From Cellulophaga sp. HaHaR_3_176 (GTDB taxonomy: Bacteria; Bacteroidota; Bacteroidia; Flavobacteriales; Flavobacteriaceae): a stretch of DNA of 64,000 bases. Position 1 is the stretch's first letter. Every line of letters starts with the position of its first letter. Of this stretch, positions 8,507 to 16,341 are shown piece by piece. Location: the NCBI RefSeq assembly GCF_019021925.1, contig NZ_CP058990.1:2382001-2446000 (forward strand), read 5' to 3'. Both the position numbers and the translations under genes were made by a program. The notes under the pieces were generated by a model. It saw only the letters and a program-made list of their open reading frames with translations. It had not been told where the DNA came from and searched no databases.

Positions 8507-11500
8507 TTAGTTTTGTGGATTTACAGACGAATTACTCTTCGCTTCTTTCGATTTAATTCTAAAAGCTTCTTCTTTAGCTTCTTTTACCATTTCAGGATAT
8601 TGTGCAAAATTGACAATTACACTATCTAAAATGTATGTAGCTTGATAAGCATCGCCTAATGCATCAAAGTTTTTTGCCATAATTATAAGTCCTTTTCCTC
8701 CCCACTCTTTATAAGCTGAATAATCTTTAGCTAATTTTTGAACAGAAATATTTGAAGCTTCATAATCTTGTGCCTTATTTTTAAAATATGCATCATAGTA
8801 CAAGGCTTCAGCTGCTATACCCCCCGTAGCAATTGGTAAAACTTTTTCGTAAGCTTCTTTAGCTTTTTCTTCATTGTTTGTTTTAATAGCAGAACGAGCT
8901 ATCATAATTTGTGCATCACTCTTAATTCTATTATCTATTTTAGCTGTATTCAACACTTTTTCGGCATACATAATTGTATTATTATAATCTCTTTGCTCAA
9001 AATAACCTTTCATTAAGTTAGATTGTGCAAAGGTTACATTCTGTTGAATATTTGCTGTTCTTTCTAATTTTTCTAAAAAGGGAATCGCAGTTGTGTAGTT
9101 TGAGTTACCCACATATATTTCGCACACTCTTGCAAGCGCTTGCTCTGAATACTCATTTGCGCCACTTTCAGCAACATTTTTATAATTTTCTAAAGCTTTA
9201 TTTTTTTCGCCTTGAAAATAGTATAATTGCGCTAAGTTGAAATTTGCTTTTAAAGCATGTATTCCTTTAGGAAACTCTTTTAAATAATTCTGATATCCTT
9301 TTATCGCTTGATCTTTTTTTCCTTCTAGATTTTTTTGATCTGCAGATTCATAAGTTGCATTATCTAAATCAGCATCAGTAACCTCAACAAAATCTAAATC
9401 TTTAACCCACTCGGCATACTCATTAACCTTACCTAAATCTACATAAATAAGTTTTGCTGTAGTTACTGCCTGTATTGCTTCTTGTGTATTTGGATAATCA
9501 CGAACAACTGTTTTAAATTTAGTTAAAGCTTGTTCATTTCTATTAGAGTTATAATATACTAACCCTTGCCTAACAATAGTTTCTGGTACTAAAGAACTTC
9601 CTTTATATTCATTTATTAATTTTTCATAAATACGAAGCCCTTGGTCTTGACTATTCGCTCTCACATACGAGTTACCTAATTCAAATAAGACATCATCTTT
9701 TAATTTAGAAGAAGGATATTTTGTTAAAAATGAATTTAACTCTTCTATTTTAGTTGCTACTCTATCTGTAAATCCATAACAAAGTGCTTTTTGAAAAGCA
9801 GCATAATCTTTTTCGCTACCAGTACCTTCTAGTGCACTATTATAAGCCTCAATAGCTGGCCAATATTTACTAGAAGCAAAATAACTATCTCCTAATCTTA
9901 AATATGCATCATGTTTTTTATCTGACTCACTTGTTGTACTCGCAAAACGTGTAAAAGATGATGATGCACTATTATAATCTTTTAATTTAAAATAAGTATA
10001 CGCTAAATTATAATCTAAATTACTATACTCTGGTGTTGATGCCGCCTGAGTATTTTGTTGAAACTCAACAAAACTAATTAAAGCATCAGTAAAGTTATTG
10101 CTATTATATTCTGCTTCAGCTTTCCAAAAACTTGCTCTTGCTTTAAAATTAAGATCTTCTGGCTTATTTAAAGATTTTTTAAATGCAATTATTGCTCCTT
10201 CATAATCTGCATTTAAAAACAACTCTACACCACGATAAAAAGCAACTTTTTGATATGTGGCATCACTAGCATAAGACCTATTTTTTTCTAAAAGCTCCAT
10301 TGCTCCTGCAAAATTCTTAGACGTAATATAAGAATCGACTAATAACTCTTGAATCTCATTTGCTCTGTCGTCTTTAGGGTATTTTTCTAAATATTGAGTA
10401 AGTACATTTGGCACACTTTCATATGCATTACCAATTTCGTAACTTAATCTAGCATAATTTAAAAAAGCATCTTTTTGAATATCTTTAGAAAACTCCATTT
10501 GTGAAGCATTCCTAAAAGCATTTAATGCTTCTGATTTTTTATCTAGTTTTAAATAGCACTCTGCTAGATGGTAGTATGCATTCTGTGAAACGCTATTTGC
10601 ACCACCTATAATTTTATTAAACTGCTGAATTGCATTAGCAAAATCTCCTTGCTTATAGTAACTATACCCTAGTAAATAATAATCTGTATTACTCCACTTA
10701 CCATTTTTACCGTTATAATCTAACAGGTAAGGTGTTGCATTATCGTATTGCTTTAAGTTGAAATAACTTTCACCAATAATTTTGTTCAACTCAGATTTTT
10801 CTTGTCGTACTGATTTTGGCAATTGTTTTTTTGCTAAACCAATAGCTTCTTCAAATTTCCCTAATTTAAAATTTAAATCGGCCTGGTAGTAAGATAACTT
10901 TTCGTCTAAAATTTTCTGATCTGTAATTTGATCAAATCTTTGGTTTGCCCCATCGTAATCATCTTGTTGGTAAGCTATGTAGCCTAAATAATATTTTGCT
11001 TGAGAACCATAAGTTTTAGAAGTTGCTACTTTTGTTAAATATTTTTCAGCTTCTTTGCTATTTTTAGAGGTAAATAAAGCGTAACCATAGTTAAAATTAT
11101 ACTTATCTAATTCATTACGAGATAGTGAAGATTGATCTACTTTTTTATACCATTTTAAAGCATAAGGATATTTGCCAGTTTCAAAATAATATTCAGCAAC
11201 ATCAGAATAAGCAGAGTTTCTTTTTGTAGAAGTTGGATATTTTTCAACAAAATCTTCCATTAGCTTATCTGCTCCCAATTGGTTTAACCTAACTGCAGCA
11301 TTAGCAGCATAATAAGTACTATTTGCTTCTGTTTCAGGATCACTAGTACTATGTTTTACTTTTTCAAATACAGATTGTGCTGCTTGAAATTGTTCATTGT
11401 TGTAAAGAGTCAGCGCTTGCTGATACTCCTTTTGATCATGTGTATATATTTTTGATTCTTGTGCGGCTATAAAGTGCAAAGTTCCTATAAAACTAAGCAA

Positions 11501-11524
11501 TAGTGTAGTTTTTTTATTTAGCAT
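8507..11524 (-). CDS. Large periplasmic tetratricopeptide-repeat protein
   Basis: ATG 11524 is chosen; it follows a GGAG Shine-Dalgarno-like sequence, unusual here, and gives signal peptide MLNKKTTLLLSFIGTLHFIAAQ. The 1005-residue protein is built almost entirely of tandem TPR-like helix pairs, seen in recurrences such as YYLGYSYYKQGDFANAIQQF, AYLRLGDSYFASSKYWPAIEAY and NLAQLYYFQGEKNKALENY. There is no lipobox, so it is probably soluble in the periplasm. TPR arrays mediate protein-protein contacts; the adjacent plugless barrel is the obvious partner. Similar large TPR proteins work in Bacteroidetes secretion and gliding, but nothing here identifies it as SprE or PorW. Confidence 0.88.
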   Translation of the reverse strand: MLNKKTTLLLSFIGTLHFIAAQESKIYTHDQKEYQQALTLYNNEQFQAAQSVFEKVKHSTSDPETEANSTYYAANAAVRLNQLGADKLMEDFVEKYPTSTKRNSAYSDVAEYYFETGKYPYALKWYKKVDQSSLSRNELDKYNFNYGYALFTSKNSKEAEKYLTKVATSKTYGSQAKYYLGYIAYQQDDYDGANQRFDQITDQKILDEKLSYYQADLNFKLGKFEEAIGLAKKQLPKSVRQEKSELNKIIGESYFNLKQYDNATPYLLDYNGKNGKWSNTDYYLLGYSYYKQGDFANAIQQFNKIIGGANSVSQNAYYHLAECYLKLDKKSEALNAFRNASQMEFSKDIQKDAFLNYARLSYEIGNAYESVPNVLTQYLEKYPKDDRANEIQELLVDSYITSKNFAGAMELLEKNRSYASDATYQKVAFYRGVELFLNADYEGAIIAFKKSLNKPEDLNFKARASFWKAEAEYNSNNFTDALISFVEFQQNTQAASTPEYSNLDYNLAYTYFKLKDYNSASSSFTRFASTTSESDKKHDAYLRLGDSYFASSKYWPAIEAYNSALEGTGSEKDYAAFQKALCYGFTDRVATKIEELNSFLTKYPSSKLKDDVLFELGNSYVRANSQDQGLRIYEKLINEYKGSSLVPETIVRQGLVYYNSNRNEQALTKFKTVVRDYPNTQEAIQAVTTAKLIYVDLGKVNEYAEWVKDLDFVEVTDADLDNATYESADQKNLEGKKDQAIKGYQNYLKEFPKGIHALKANFNLAQLYYFQGEKNKALENYKNVAESGANEYSEQALARVCEIYVGNSNYTTAIPFLEKLERTANIQQNVTFAQSNLMKGYFEQRDYNNTIMYAEKVLNTAKIDNRIKSDAQIMIARSAIKTNNEEKAKEAYEKVLPIATGGIAAEALYYDAYFKNKAQDYEASNISVQKLAKDYSAYKEWGGKGLIIMAKNFDALGDAYQATYILDSVIVNFAQYPEMVKEAKEEAFRIKSKEAKSNSSVNPQN

Positions 11525-11686
11525 AATGTTCTCCAACAATTAAAAAGTACCTTTTTATTATTAATTATAACGGCAAATATTGTACCTAAGTATATTAAAA
11601 TTTATTTATTTCCTGTATTTCAAGAATGATAATCACCTGTAATTCTATAACTATCTGACTATCAAAATCACTTTAATTTTAAACAT

Positions 11687-11724
11687 AAAAAAAGGTTTAG
11701 AATATTTAATTATTATTCTAAACC
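11687..11724 (-). terminator. Intrinsic terminator of the PAS histidine kinase gene
   Basis: Arms GGTTTAGAATA (11694-11704) and its complement (11714-11724) form an 11-bp stem. It is followed on the minus strand by seven U residues (A-run 11687-11693). It lies 22 bases after the stop codon of the kinase gene. Confidence 0.85.
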
Positions 11725-11746
11725 CAAAATATAATTAGCTCTAAAA

Positions 11747-12964
11747 CTATTGTATAAATGGCAGTAAAATTTTAAAATCACTGCCTTTCCCTTCTTCACT
11801 TTCTACCCAAATTTTACCTCCTAATTTCTCTGTAAATTCTTTACACAAAACCAATCCAAAACCAGTACCGCTTTCATTTGCAGTCCCAAATGAAGAATGG
11901 CAAAAATCTGATGAAGCATCAAATAACTTTTCCCTAATCCTATCTGGTATTCCTACGCCATTATCTGACACTGAAATTTCTATATAATTATCTTTTGGTT
12001 TTGTCAAAATAGAGACTTCACCACCCAAATTCGTGAATTTTATTGCATTAGAAATAAGATTGCGCAAAACTGTTTTTAACATTCTTACATCTGTATGAAA
12101 ATTAACATCTTCGCAATTACCTATTTTTAGAGAAATACTTTTAGTTTTCGCTATTAAACTAGATTGTTTTATAACTTCATGTACGATACCCGATAAGCTT
12201 ACTTTTTCTATTTTATGATTAAGCTGCCCAGTTTGCGATTGTGCCCAATTCAATAAATTTTCTAACATTGTTAAACCATCTTTAGCACTCATGCTCATCA
12301 TATTTAAACACTCATTTACCTTAGCATCATCTCCATCTTTTAAATCACTAGATATAATTTCAGATAAAACTAGAATATTAGAAAAAGGAGTTCTTAAATC
12401 ATGACCAATTATTGAAAGTAATTTATCCTTTGTTAAATTAAGTTCTCTAAATTTATTTTCACCTTGCTTAAAAGCATCTTCTGCTTTTTTTCGCTTAGTA
12501 ACATCATTTATTACACCAATTACAAATTTATTACCATCACTATCTATCAATCTCATCTTACGAGTTGATATAACTAATTGCTTGGCTCCTCGTATAGTAA
12601 GCGACTCTTCGCTTATATTTTCAATACCATCTGACAAAACTTGTTTATCGATTTTTAAAAAATCTTCTCTTTCTTTTTCTGAAACATGTTCTGCTAAAGT
12701 TCTTCCTAGTATGTTTTCCCTTGAAATTCCGAAAACATCACAAAATGAGTCACTAATAAAGACTAGTCGGCTTTGATCATCTTTCACAAAAACAGGGTCA
12801 CCCATGCAGTTTAATATCGAATGAAAATATTTATTATTTTCTTTTGATCTAATTTCCTCTTGTTGTAACGATTTTAATAATAACTCATTTATTTTTTTTA
12901 ACTGAGTAATTTCAGTCTCTAATTCTTGACGTGTCAACTTATAATTCATCCCCCATTGATTCAT
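11747..12964 (-). CDS. PAS-domain sensor histidine kinase (orphan)
   Basis: 405 residues with no transmembrane segment, so a cytoplasmic sensor. An N-terminal coiled coil (10-45) leads to a PAS domain (about 46-165, with a PAC end VIGVINDVTKRKKAE). HisKA follows with the phosphoacceptor H188 in SIIGHDLRTP. HATPase_c shows the N box N306 (RNLISNAIKF), G1 DNGVG 334-338 and G2 GTGFG 366-370. No response regulator is adjacent, so its target is unknown. ATG 12964 is used; an ATG 15 bases further in follows a GGGGG run and could be the true start. It is divergent from ftsE across a 241-base spacer. Confidence 0.9.
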   Translation of the reverse strand: MNQWGMNYKLTRQELETEITQLKKINELLLKSLQQEEIRSKENNKYFHSILNCMGDPVFVKDDQSRLVFISDSFCDVFGISRENILGRTLAEHVSEKEREDFLKIDKQVLSDGIENISEESLTIRGAKQLVISTRKMRLIDSDGNKFVIGVINDVTKRKKAEDAFKQGENKFRELNLTKDKLLSIIGHDLRTPFSNILVLSEIISSDLKDGDDAKVNECLNMMSMSAKDGLTMLENLLNWAQSQTGQLNHKIEKVSLSGIVHEVIKQSSLIAKTKSISLKIGNCEDVNFHTDVRMLKTVLRNLISNAIKFTNLGGEVSILTKPKDNYIEISVSDNGVGIPDRIREKLFDASSDFCHSSFGTANESGTGFGLVLCKEFTEKLGGKIWVESEEGKGSDFKILLPFIQ

Positions 12965-13060
12965 AAATTAAATAATATGAAATACATTTTTTAAGTTTTA
13001 ATTTAAAAAATAACATCATATAAAATACTGACACTAATATACTTAAATAAAGAGACAAAA

Positions 13061-13202
13061 GTTTTATTGTCATTAGATTTTTACAATTAATAGTATCTAA
13101 ACACAACCTGTAACATCATCAATATTTTCAAAATAAGAATTTAACTAGAAAGTTTTATTTAGTTTCGATATTAACTTACTACTTTTATAACGACAATAAA
13201 AC
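13061..13202. repeat. 11-bp inverted repeat bracketing the kinase/ftsE spacer
   Basis: GTTTTATTGTC at 13061-13071 recurs as its exact reverse complement at 13192-13202. The second arm ends three bases before the ftsE start codon. The 120 bases between the arms are AT-rich and otherwise featureless. It could be a pair of operator half sites, but an 11-bp AT-rich match could arise by chance. Confidence 0.3.
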
Positions 13203-13205
13203 ACC

Positions 13206-13889
13206 ATGGTAGAAAGCGTATTAAAATTAAAAGATGTAGCTGTTTTTCAAAAAGAAAACTTAGTCTTAAATGATATTAATTTAGAAATTAAGAAAGGTGA
13301 ATTTATTTATTTGATTGGCAAAACAGGTAGCGGAAAAAGTAGTTTTATGAAAACGCTTTATGGAGACCTACCTTTAAATCAAGGATCTGGCAGTATTGTT
13401 GATTTTGATTTAAAAACTTTAAAAGAAAAAGATATTCCTTTTTTGAGAAGAAAATTAGGTATTGTTTTTCAAGATTTTAAACTTTTACCTGATCGCACAA
13501 TTAACAACAACTTATTATTTGTTTTAAAAGCTACTGGCTGGAAAGATAAATCTAAAATGGAAACACAAATAGATGCTGTTTTAGATAAAGTAGGTATGAA
13601 AACAAAGGGATTCAAATTTCCTCATGAACTATCTGGTGGAGAACAACAACGTATAGCAATTGCAAGAGCTTTATTGAACGATCCCGAACTTATCTTAGCA
13701 GATGAGCCTACTGGCAATCTAGATCCTCAAACTAGTGTTGAAGTAATGAAAGTATTACAAGACATAAATAAAACAGGGCGTACTATTTTAATGGCAACAC
13801 ATGATTATGCTTTAATTTTAAAATACCCTTCTAAAACTTTAAAATGCGATGGCAATAAGGTTTTTGAAGTAGTACAAAAAGCAATGTAA
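13206..13889 (+). CDS. ftsE: Cell-division ATP-binding protein FtsE
   Basis: FtsE is the ATPase of the FtsEX complex, which activates peptidoglycan hydrolases at the division septum. The 227-residue cassette has Walker [10 protein letters not shown] (about 37-45), Q-loop [12 protein letters not shown], signature [16 protein letters not shown] and Walker [13 protein letters not shown]. The FQDFKLL...N.LFVL and [10 protein letters not shown] blocks are characteristic of FtsE rather than of LolD or other small ATPases, though LolD-like proteins are close relatives. No ftsX is adjacent, which is usual in this phylum where the pair is often split. The Nudix gene follows after 5 bases. Confidence 0.88.
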   Translation: MVESVLKLKDVAVFQKENLVLNDINLEIKKGEFIYLIGKTGSGKSSFMKTLYGDLPLNQGSGSIVDFDLKTLKEKDIPFLRRKLGIVFQDFKLLPDRTINNNLLFVLKATGWKDKSKMETQIDAVLDKVGMKTKGFKFPHELSGGEQQRIAIARALLNDPELILADEPTGNLDPQTSVEVMKVLQDINKTGRTILMATHDYALILKYPSKTLKCDGNKVFEVVQKAM

Positions 13890-13894
13890 GCAGT

Positions 13895-14710
13895 ATGATC
13901 TTAAAAAAACAAACATACCAACCTGATAAAAAAGCGAATCCTTTTATTGGTATTTTGTTATTCTTCTTGTCTATTATTCTATTAGCAATTACTGCTCCTC
14001 TTGGTTTCATATATGGTGTTTTTTACAACTTATTTACTAAAAGACTAAGGGGTTTAGGCGAATATTGTCTAAAAATTGCAATTTCAGTAGACCAACTAGG
14101 TAATGTGATAATGCAACACTTATTAAACTCTCTTTGGACAAAAACAAACGGTTATAATTTCGGAAATAGAGATGAGACAATATCTAGCGCTATCGGACGA
14201 AATAAAAAACTAAAAACATTAACTAAGTCTGGAAAATTAATAGACTATATTTTAGATAAAATAGACCCTAACCACTCTCTAAACTCTATAGATTACTACA
14301 TAGAACCTTCTGATCAAATTATTGATAAACTAGCTTGGATTCATATTATTGATAAAAAAATTTTAAGCACAAAAAGTAAAGGAAAAACAAAATATTATAT
14401 TCCTGGAGGTAAAAGAGAAGAAGGCGAATCTGACTATGCTGCACTTTTTAGAGAAATTAAAGAAGAGCTACAAGTTGAACTTGAAATTAAGAATTTAGAT
14501 TTTGTTGGTATTTTTGAAGCGCAAGCAGATGGACAAAAACCTGGTGTTTTAGTTAGAATGACATGCTTTTCTGGATTATATACAGGTGAATTAGCTCCTG
14601 ATTCTGAAATTGAAGAAATGGTTTGGCTAACTTATAACGATAAAAACATGGTTTCAGAAGTAGATCAACTAATTTTTGATTACTTACACCATAAACATCT
14701 ACTTGACTAA
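13895..14710 (+). CDS. Membrane-anchored Nudix hydrolase with an uncharacterised N-terminal domain
   Basis: 271 residues. The N-terminal part has a hydrophobic segment at about 16-45 (NPFIGILLFFLSIILLAI then GFIYGVFYNLF). A conserved-looking region of unknown function follows (SVDQLGNVIMQHLLN, FGNRDETISSAIGRNK, DPNHSLNSID). From about 142 on it is a Nudix fold with box GGKREEGE (171-178), REIKEEL (186-192). The final glycine of the classical Nudix box is replaced by glutamine. Nudix enzymes hydrolyse nucleoside diphosphates linked to another group; the substrate is unknown. A GGKREEGE box near RE..EE keeps the metal ligands. It lies 5 bases after ftsE and probably shares its transcript. Confidence 0.85.
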   Translation: MILKKQTYQPDKKANPFIGILLFFLSIILLAITAPLGFIYGVFYNLFTKRLRGLGEYCLKIAISVDQLGNVIMQHLLNSLWTKTNGYNFGNRDETISSAIGRNKKLKTLTKSGKLIDYILDKIDPNHSLNSIDYYIEPSDQIIDKLAWIHIIDKKILSTKSKGKTKYYIPGGKREEGESDYAALFREIKEELQVELEIKNLDFVGIFEAQADGQKPGVLVRMTCFSGLYTGELAPDSEIEEMVWLTYNDKNMVSEVDQLIFDYLHHKHLLD

Positions 14711-14712
14711 TA

Positions 14713-14726
14713 ACCGCAAAAGCGGT
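14713..14726 (+). other. Small GC-rich hairpin between the Nudix gene and the ROK kinase gene
   Basis: ACCGC and GCGGT pair around an AAAA loop directly after the Nudix stop codon. A weak U-rich tail begins some bases later, so this may be a weak terminator for the ftsE transcript. The ROK gene has its own -7 box 18 bases further on. Confidence 0.45.
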
Positions 14727-14743
14727 CCATATATATTTTTCGT

Positions 14744-14751
14744 TACTTTTG
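14744..14751 (+). promoter_or_regulatory. -7 promoter box of the ROK kinase gene
   Basis: TACTTTTG matches the Bacteroidetes TAnnTTTG -7 consensus and ends 22 bases before the start codon. No clear TTG -33 element was found at the usual distance. Confidence 0.6.
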
Positions 14752-14773
14752 CTTAAACACAAGACTATAATTA

Positions 14774-15523
14774 ATGACATTATTAGGAATTGACATTGGA
14801 GGATCTGGAATAAAAGGAGCATTAGTAGATACCATTACTGGAGAGTTATTAACTGAGCGTCACCGAATCGAAACTCCTAAATCTAGAAAACCTGAACATA
14901 TGGCTAAAGTAGTAGCCGAAATAGTAAAACATTTTGACTATAAAGGACCTGTTGGCTGTGGTTTTCCTACAATTATAAAAAACGGAGTAGCCAGAGCTCA
15001 TGGAAACCTAAGTAAAAAATGGGTTGGAGTTAATGTTGAAGATCTTTTTAGCGACTTTACAGGCTTACCTTTTACAGTTATAAACGATGCTGATGCTGCA
15101 GGTTACGCAACCATGAAGTACGGTACTGGAAAAGATAAAATGGGGCTAGTTTTAATGATTACTATTGGAACTGGCTTGGGCAGTGGTGCTTTTTTCAATG
15201 GTGAATTAATTCCAAATTTTGAATTAGGTCAAATTCCATTTAAAAATTATGAGAAATTTGAATTATATGCTGCCGCCTCTATAAAAGAAAAAGAAAAACT
15301 TAGTTATAAAAAATGGGGTAAAAGGTTCAATAAATTTTTACAGCATGTTGATTTAATTACTTCTCCTGATTTAATTATACTTGGAGGAGGAACATCTAAA
15401 GATTTTGATGAATTTAAAGATTATATCAAAATTGACACCCCTGTGGTTCCTGCAGAATTAAAGAATAGCGCTGGTATAATTGGTGCTGCAACTGCTGCTC
15501 TAGTTAAAAAGCCTAGAAAATAA
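14774..15523 (+). CDS. ppgK: ROK-family polyphosphate glucokinase-like kinase
   Basis: Predicted to phosphorylate glucose using polyphosphate or ATP. The 249-residue protein has the ROK phosphate-binding start [17 protein letters not shown]. The catalytic-aspartate region is [16 protein letters not shown] (the aspartate in NDAD), followed by the second phosphate loop [19 protein letters not shown] and a C-terminal [13 protein letters not shown]. The overall length and FELGQIPF block fit the polyphosphate-glucose phosphotransferase group better than ordinary ROK sugar kinases. The zinc-binding cysteine motif of classical ROK repressors and kinases is absent, as in PpgK. Donor preference is inferred. 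It converges on queE with a shared terminator. Confidence 0.85.
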   Translation: MTLLGIDIGGSGIKGALVDTITGELLTERHRIETPKSRKPEHMAKVVAEIVKHFDYKGPVGCGFPTIIKNGVARAHGNLSKKWVGVNVEDLFSDFTGLPFTVINDADAAGYATMKYGTGKDKMGLVLMITIGTGLGSGAFFNGELIPNFELGQIPFKNYEKFELYAAASIKEKEKLSYKKWGKRFNKFLQHVDLITSPDLIILGGGTSKDFDEFKDYIKIDTPVVPAELKNSAGIIGAATAALVKKPRK

Positions 15524-15539
15524 AAACGTATCATTAATT

Positions 15540-15575
15540 AAAAAGCCTTAAATCTATATGGATTTAAGGCTTTTT
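15540..15575. terminator. Bidirectional terminator between ppgK and queE
   Basis: A perfect 15-bp inverted repeat, arms 15540-15554 and 15561-15575 with a 6-base loop, carries an A-run on the left and a U-run on the right. It sits between convergent genes and can therefore end both transcripts. Confidence 0.92.
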
Positions 15576-15579
15576 AATT

Positions 15580-16212
15580 TTATGGAATATTTAAATATTT
15601 ATGTGTTTGCAATGATACTTTCCATTTCGGATTTTTCATCACATAATCAACAATTAGTGGTACCATTTTATCACGTACACTCCATTCTGGTTGTAAATAC
15701 AGAATACAATCTTTATTAGTCTTAGCAGCTTGTTCTTCAGCAAAAATAAAATCGTGTTTATTAAAAATGATTATTTTTAACTCATGAGCTTCGTCGTATA
15801 TTCTACCTTCTGGCAATTTATTTTTCTTTGGAGACAAACAAATCCAATCCCAAACACCTGAAAGCTTATAAGCACCTGATGTTTCAATATGTGTTTGTAA
15901 GCCTTTAGCTTTCAAACCTTTTGTTAATGGCCCCATATCCCACGTAAGTGGTTCTCCTCCTGTAATAACAATTGTATCTGAATATTTTGCAGCATTATCA
16001 ATGATAGTGTTAGTGCTTGTTGGTGGATGCGTTTCCGCATTCCAACTTTCTTTCACATCACACCAATGGCAACCCACATCACAACCACCTACTCTAATAA
16101 AATAAGCAGCAGTTCCTTTATGAAAACCTTCTCCTTGAATTGTATAAAATTCTTCCATCAAGGGTAACATTTCCCCTTTGTTGACCAATGTCAAAACTTC
16201 ATTTTCTACCAT
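15580..16212 (-). CDS. queE: 7-carboxy-7-deazaguanine synthase QueE
   Basis: This radical SAM enzyme converts carboxytetrahydropterin to 7-carboxy-7-deazaguanine in queuosine biosynthesis. The canonical start EEFYTIQGEG is followed by the cluster motif CDVGCHWC (CxxxCxxC), which binds the 4Fe-4S cluster, then the radical SAM GGEP block. ATG 16212 (210 residues) is chosen because a -7 promoter box at 16217-16224 lies immediately upstream of it. An ATG at 16227 would begin upstream of the box, and a start at 16185 (MLPLMEEF) is also possible and closer to E. coli QueE. No other queuosine gene is nearby. Confidence 0.93.
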   Translation of the reverse strand: MVENEVLTLVNKGEMLPLMEEFYTIQGEGFHKGTAAYFIRVGGCDVGCHWCDVKESWNAETHPPTSTNTIIDNAAKYSDTIVITGGEPLTWDMGPLTKGLKAKGLQTHIETSGAYKLSGVWDWICLSPKKNKLPEGRIYDEAHELKIIIFNKHDFIFAEEQAAKTNKDCILYLQPEWSVRDKMVPLIVDYVMKNPKWKVSLQTHKYLNIP

Positions 16213-16216
16213 TCCG

Positions 16217-16224
16217 CAAAGATA
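16217..16224 (-). promoter_or_regulatory. -7 promoter box at the 5' end of queE
   Basis: On the coding strand TATCTTTG matches TAnnTTTG. It overlaps codons of the longest possible queE reading frame, which argues that the real start is at 16212 or downstream and that the leader is very short or absent. No TTG -33 element at standard spacing is evident. Confidence 0.5.
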
Positions 16225-16341
16225 CATTATAGTTGCGAGTCTACCTTACACTATACAAAAATGTACAAATACTATCTACAAGCTATTTTCATTTTCTAAT
16301 TTGATTAAAAAAACCCTTATTTTTATACAAAATAAACTTCC

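Noticed and set aside
8507..11524. TPR protein as SprE or PorW (type IX secretion)
   Set aside because: Those are lipoproteins with different length and context; this one has a plain signal peptide and no secretion genes nearby, so a T9SS name is unsupported.
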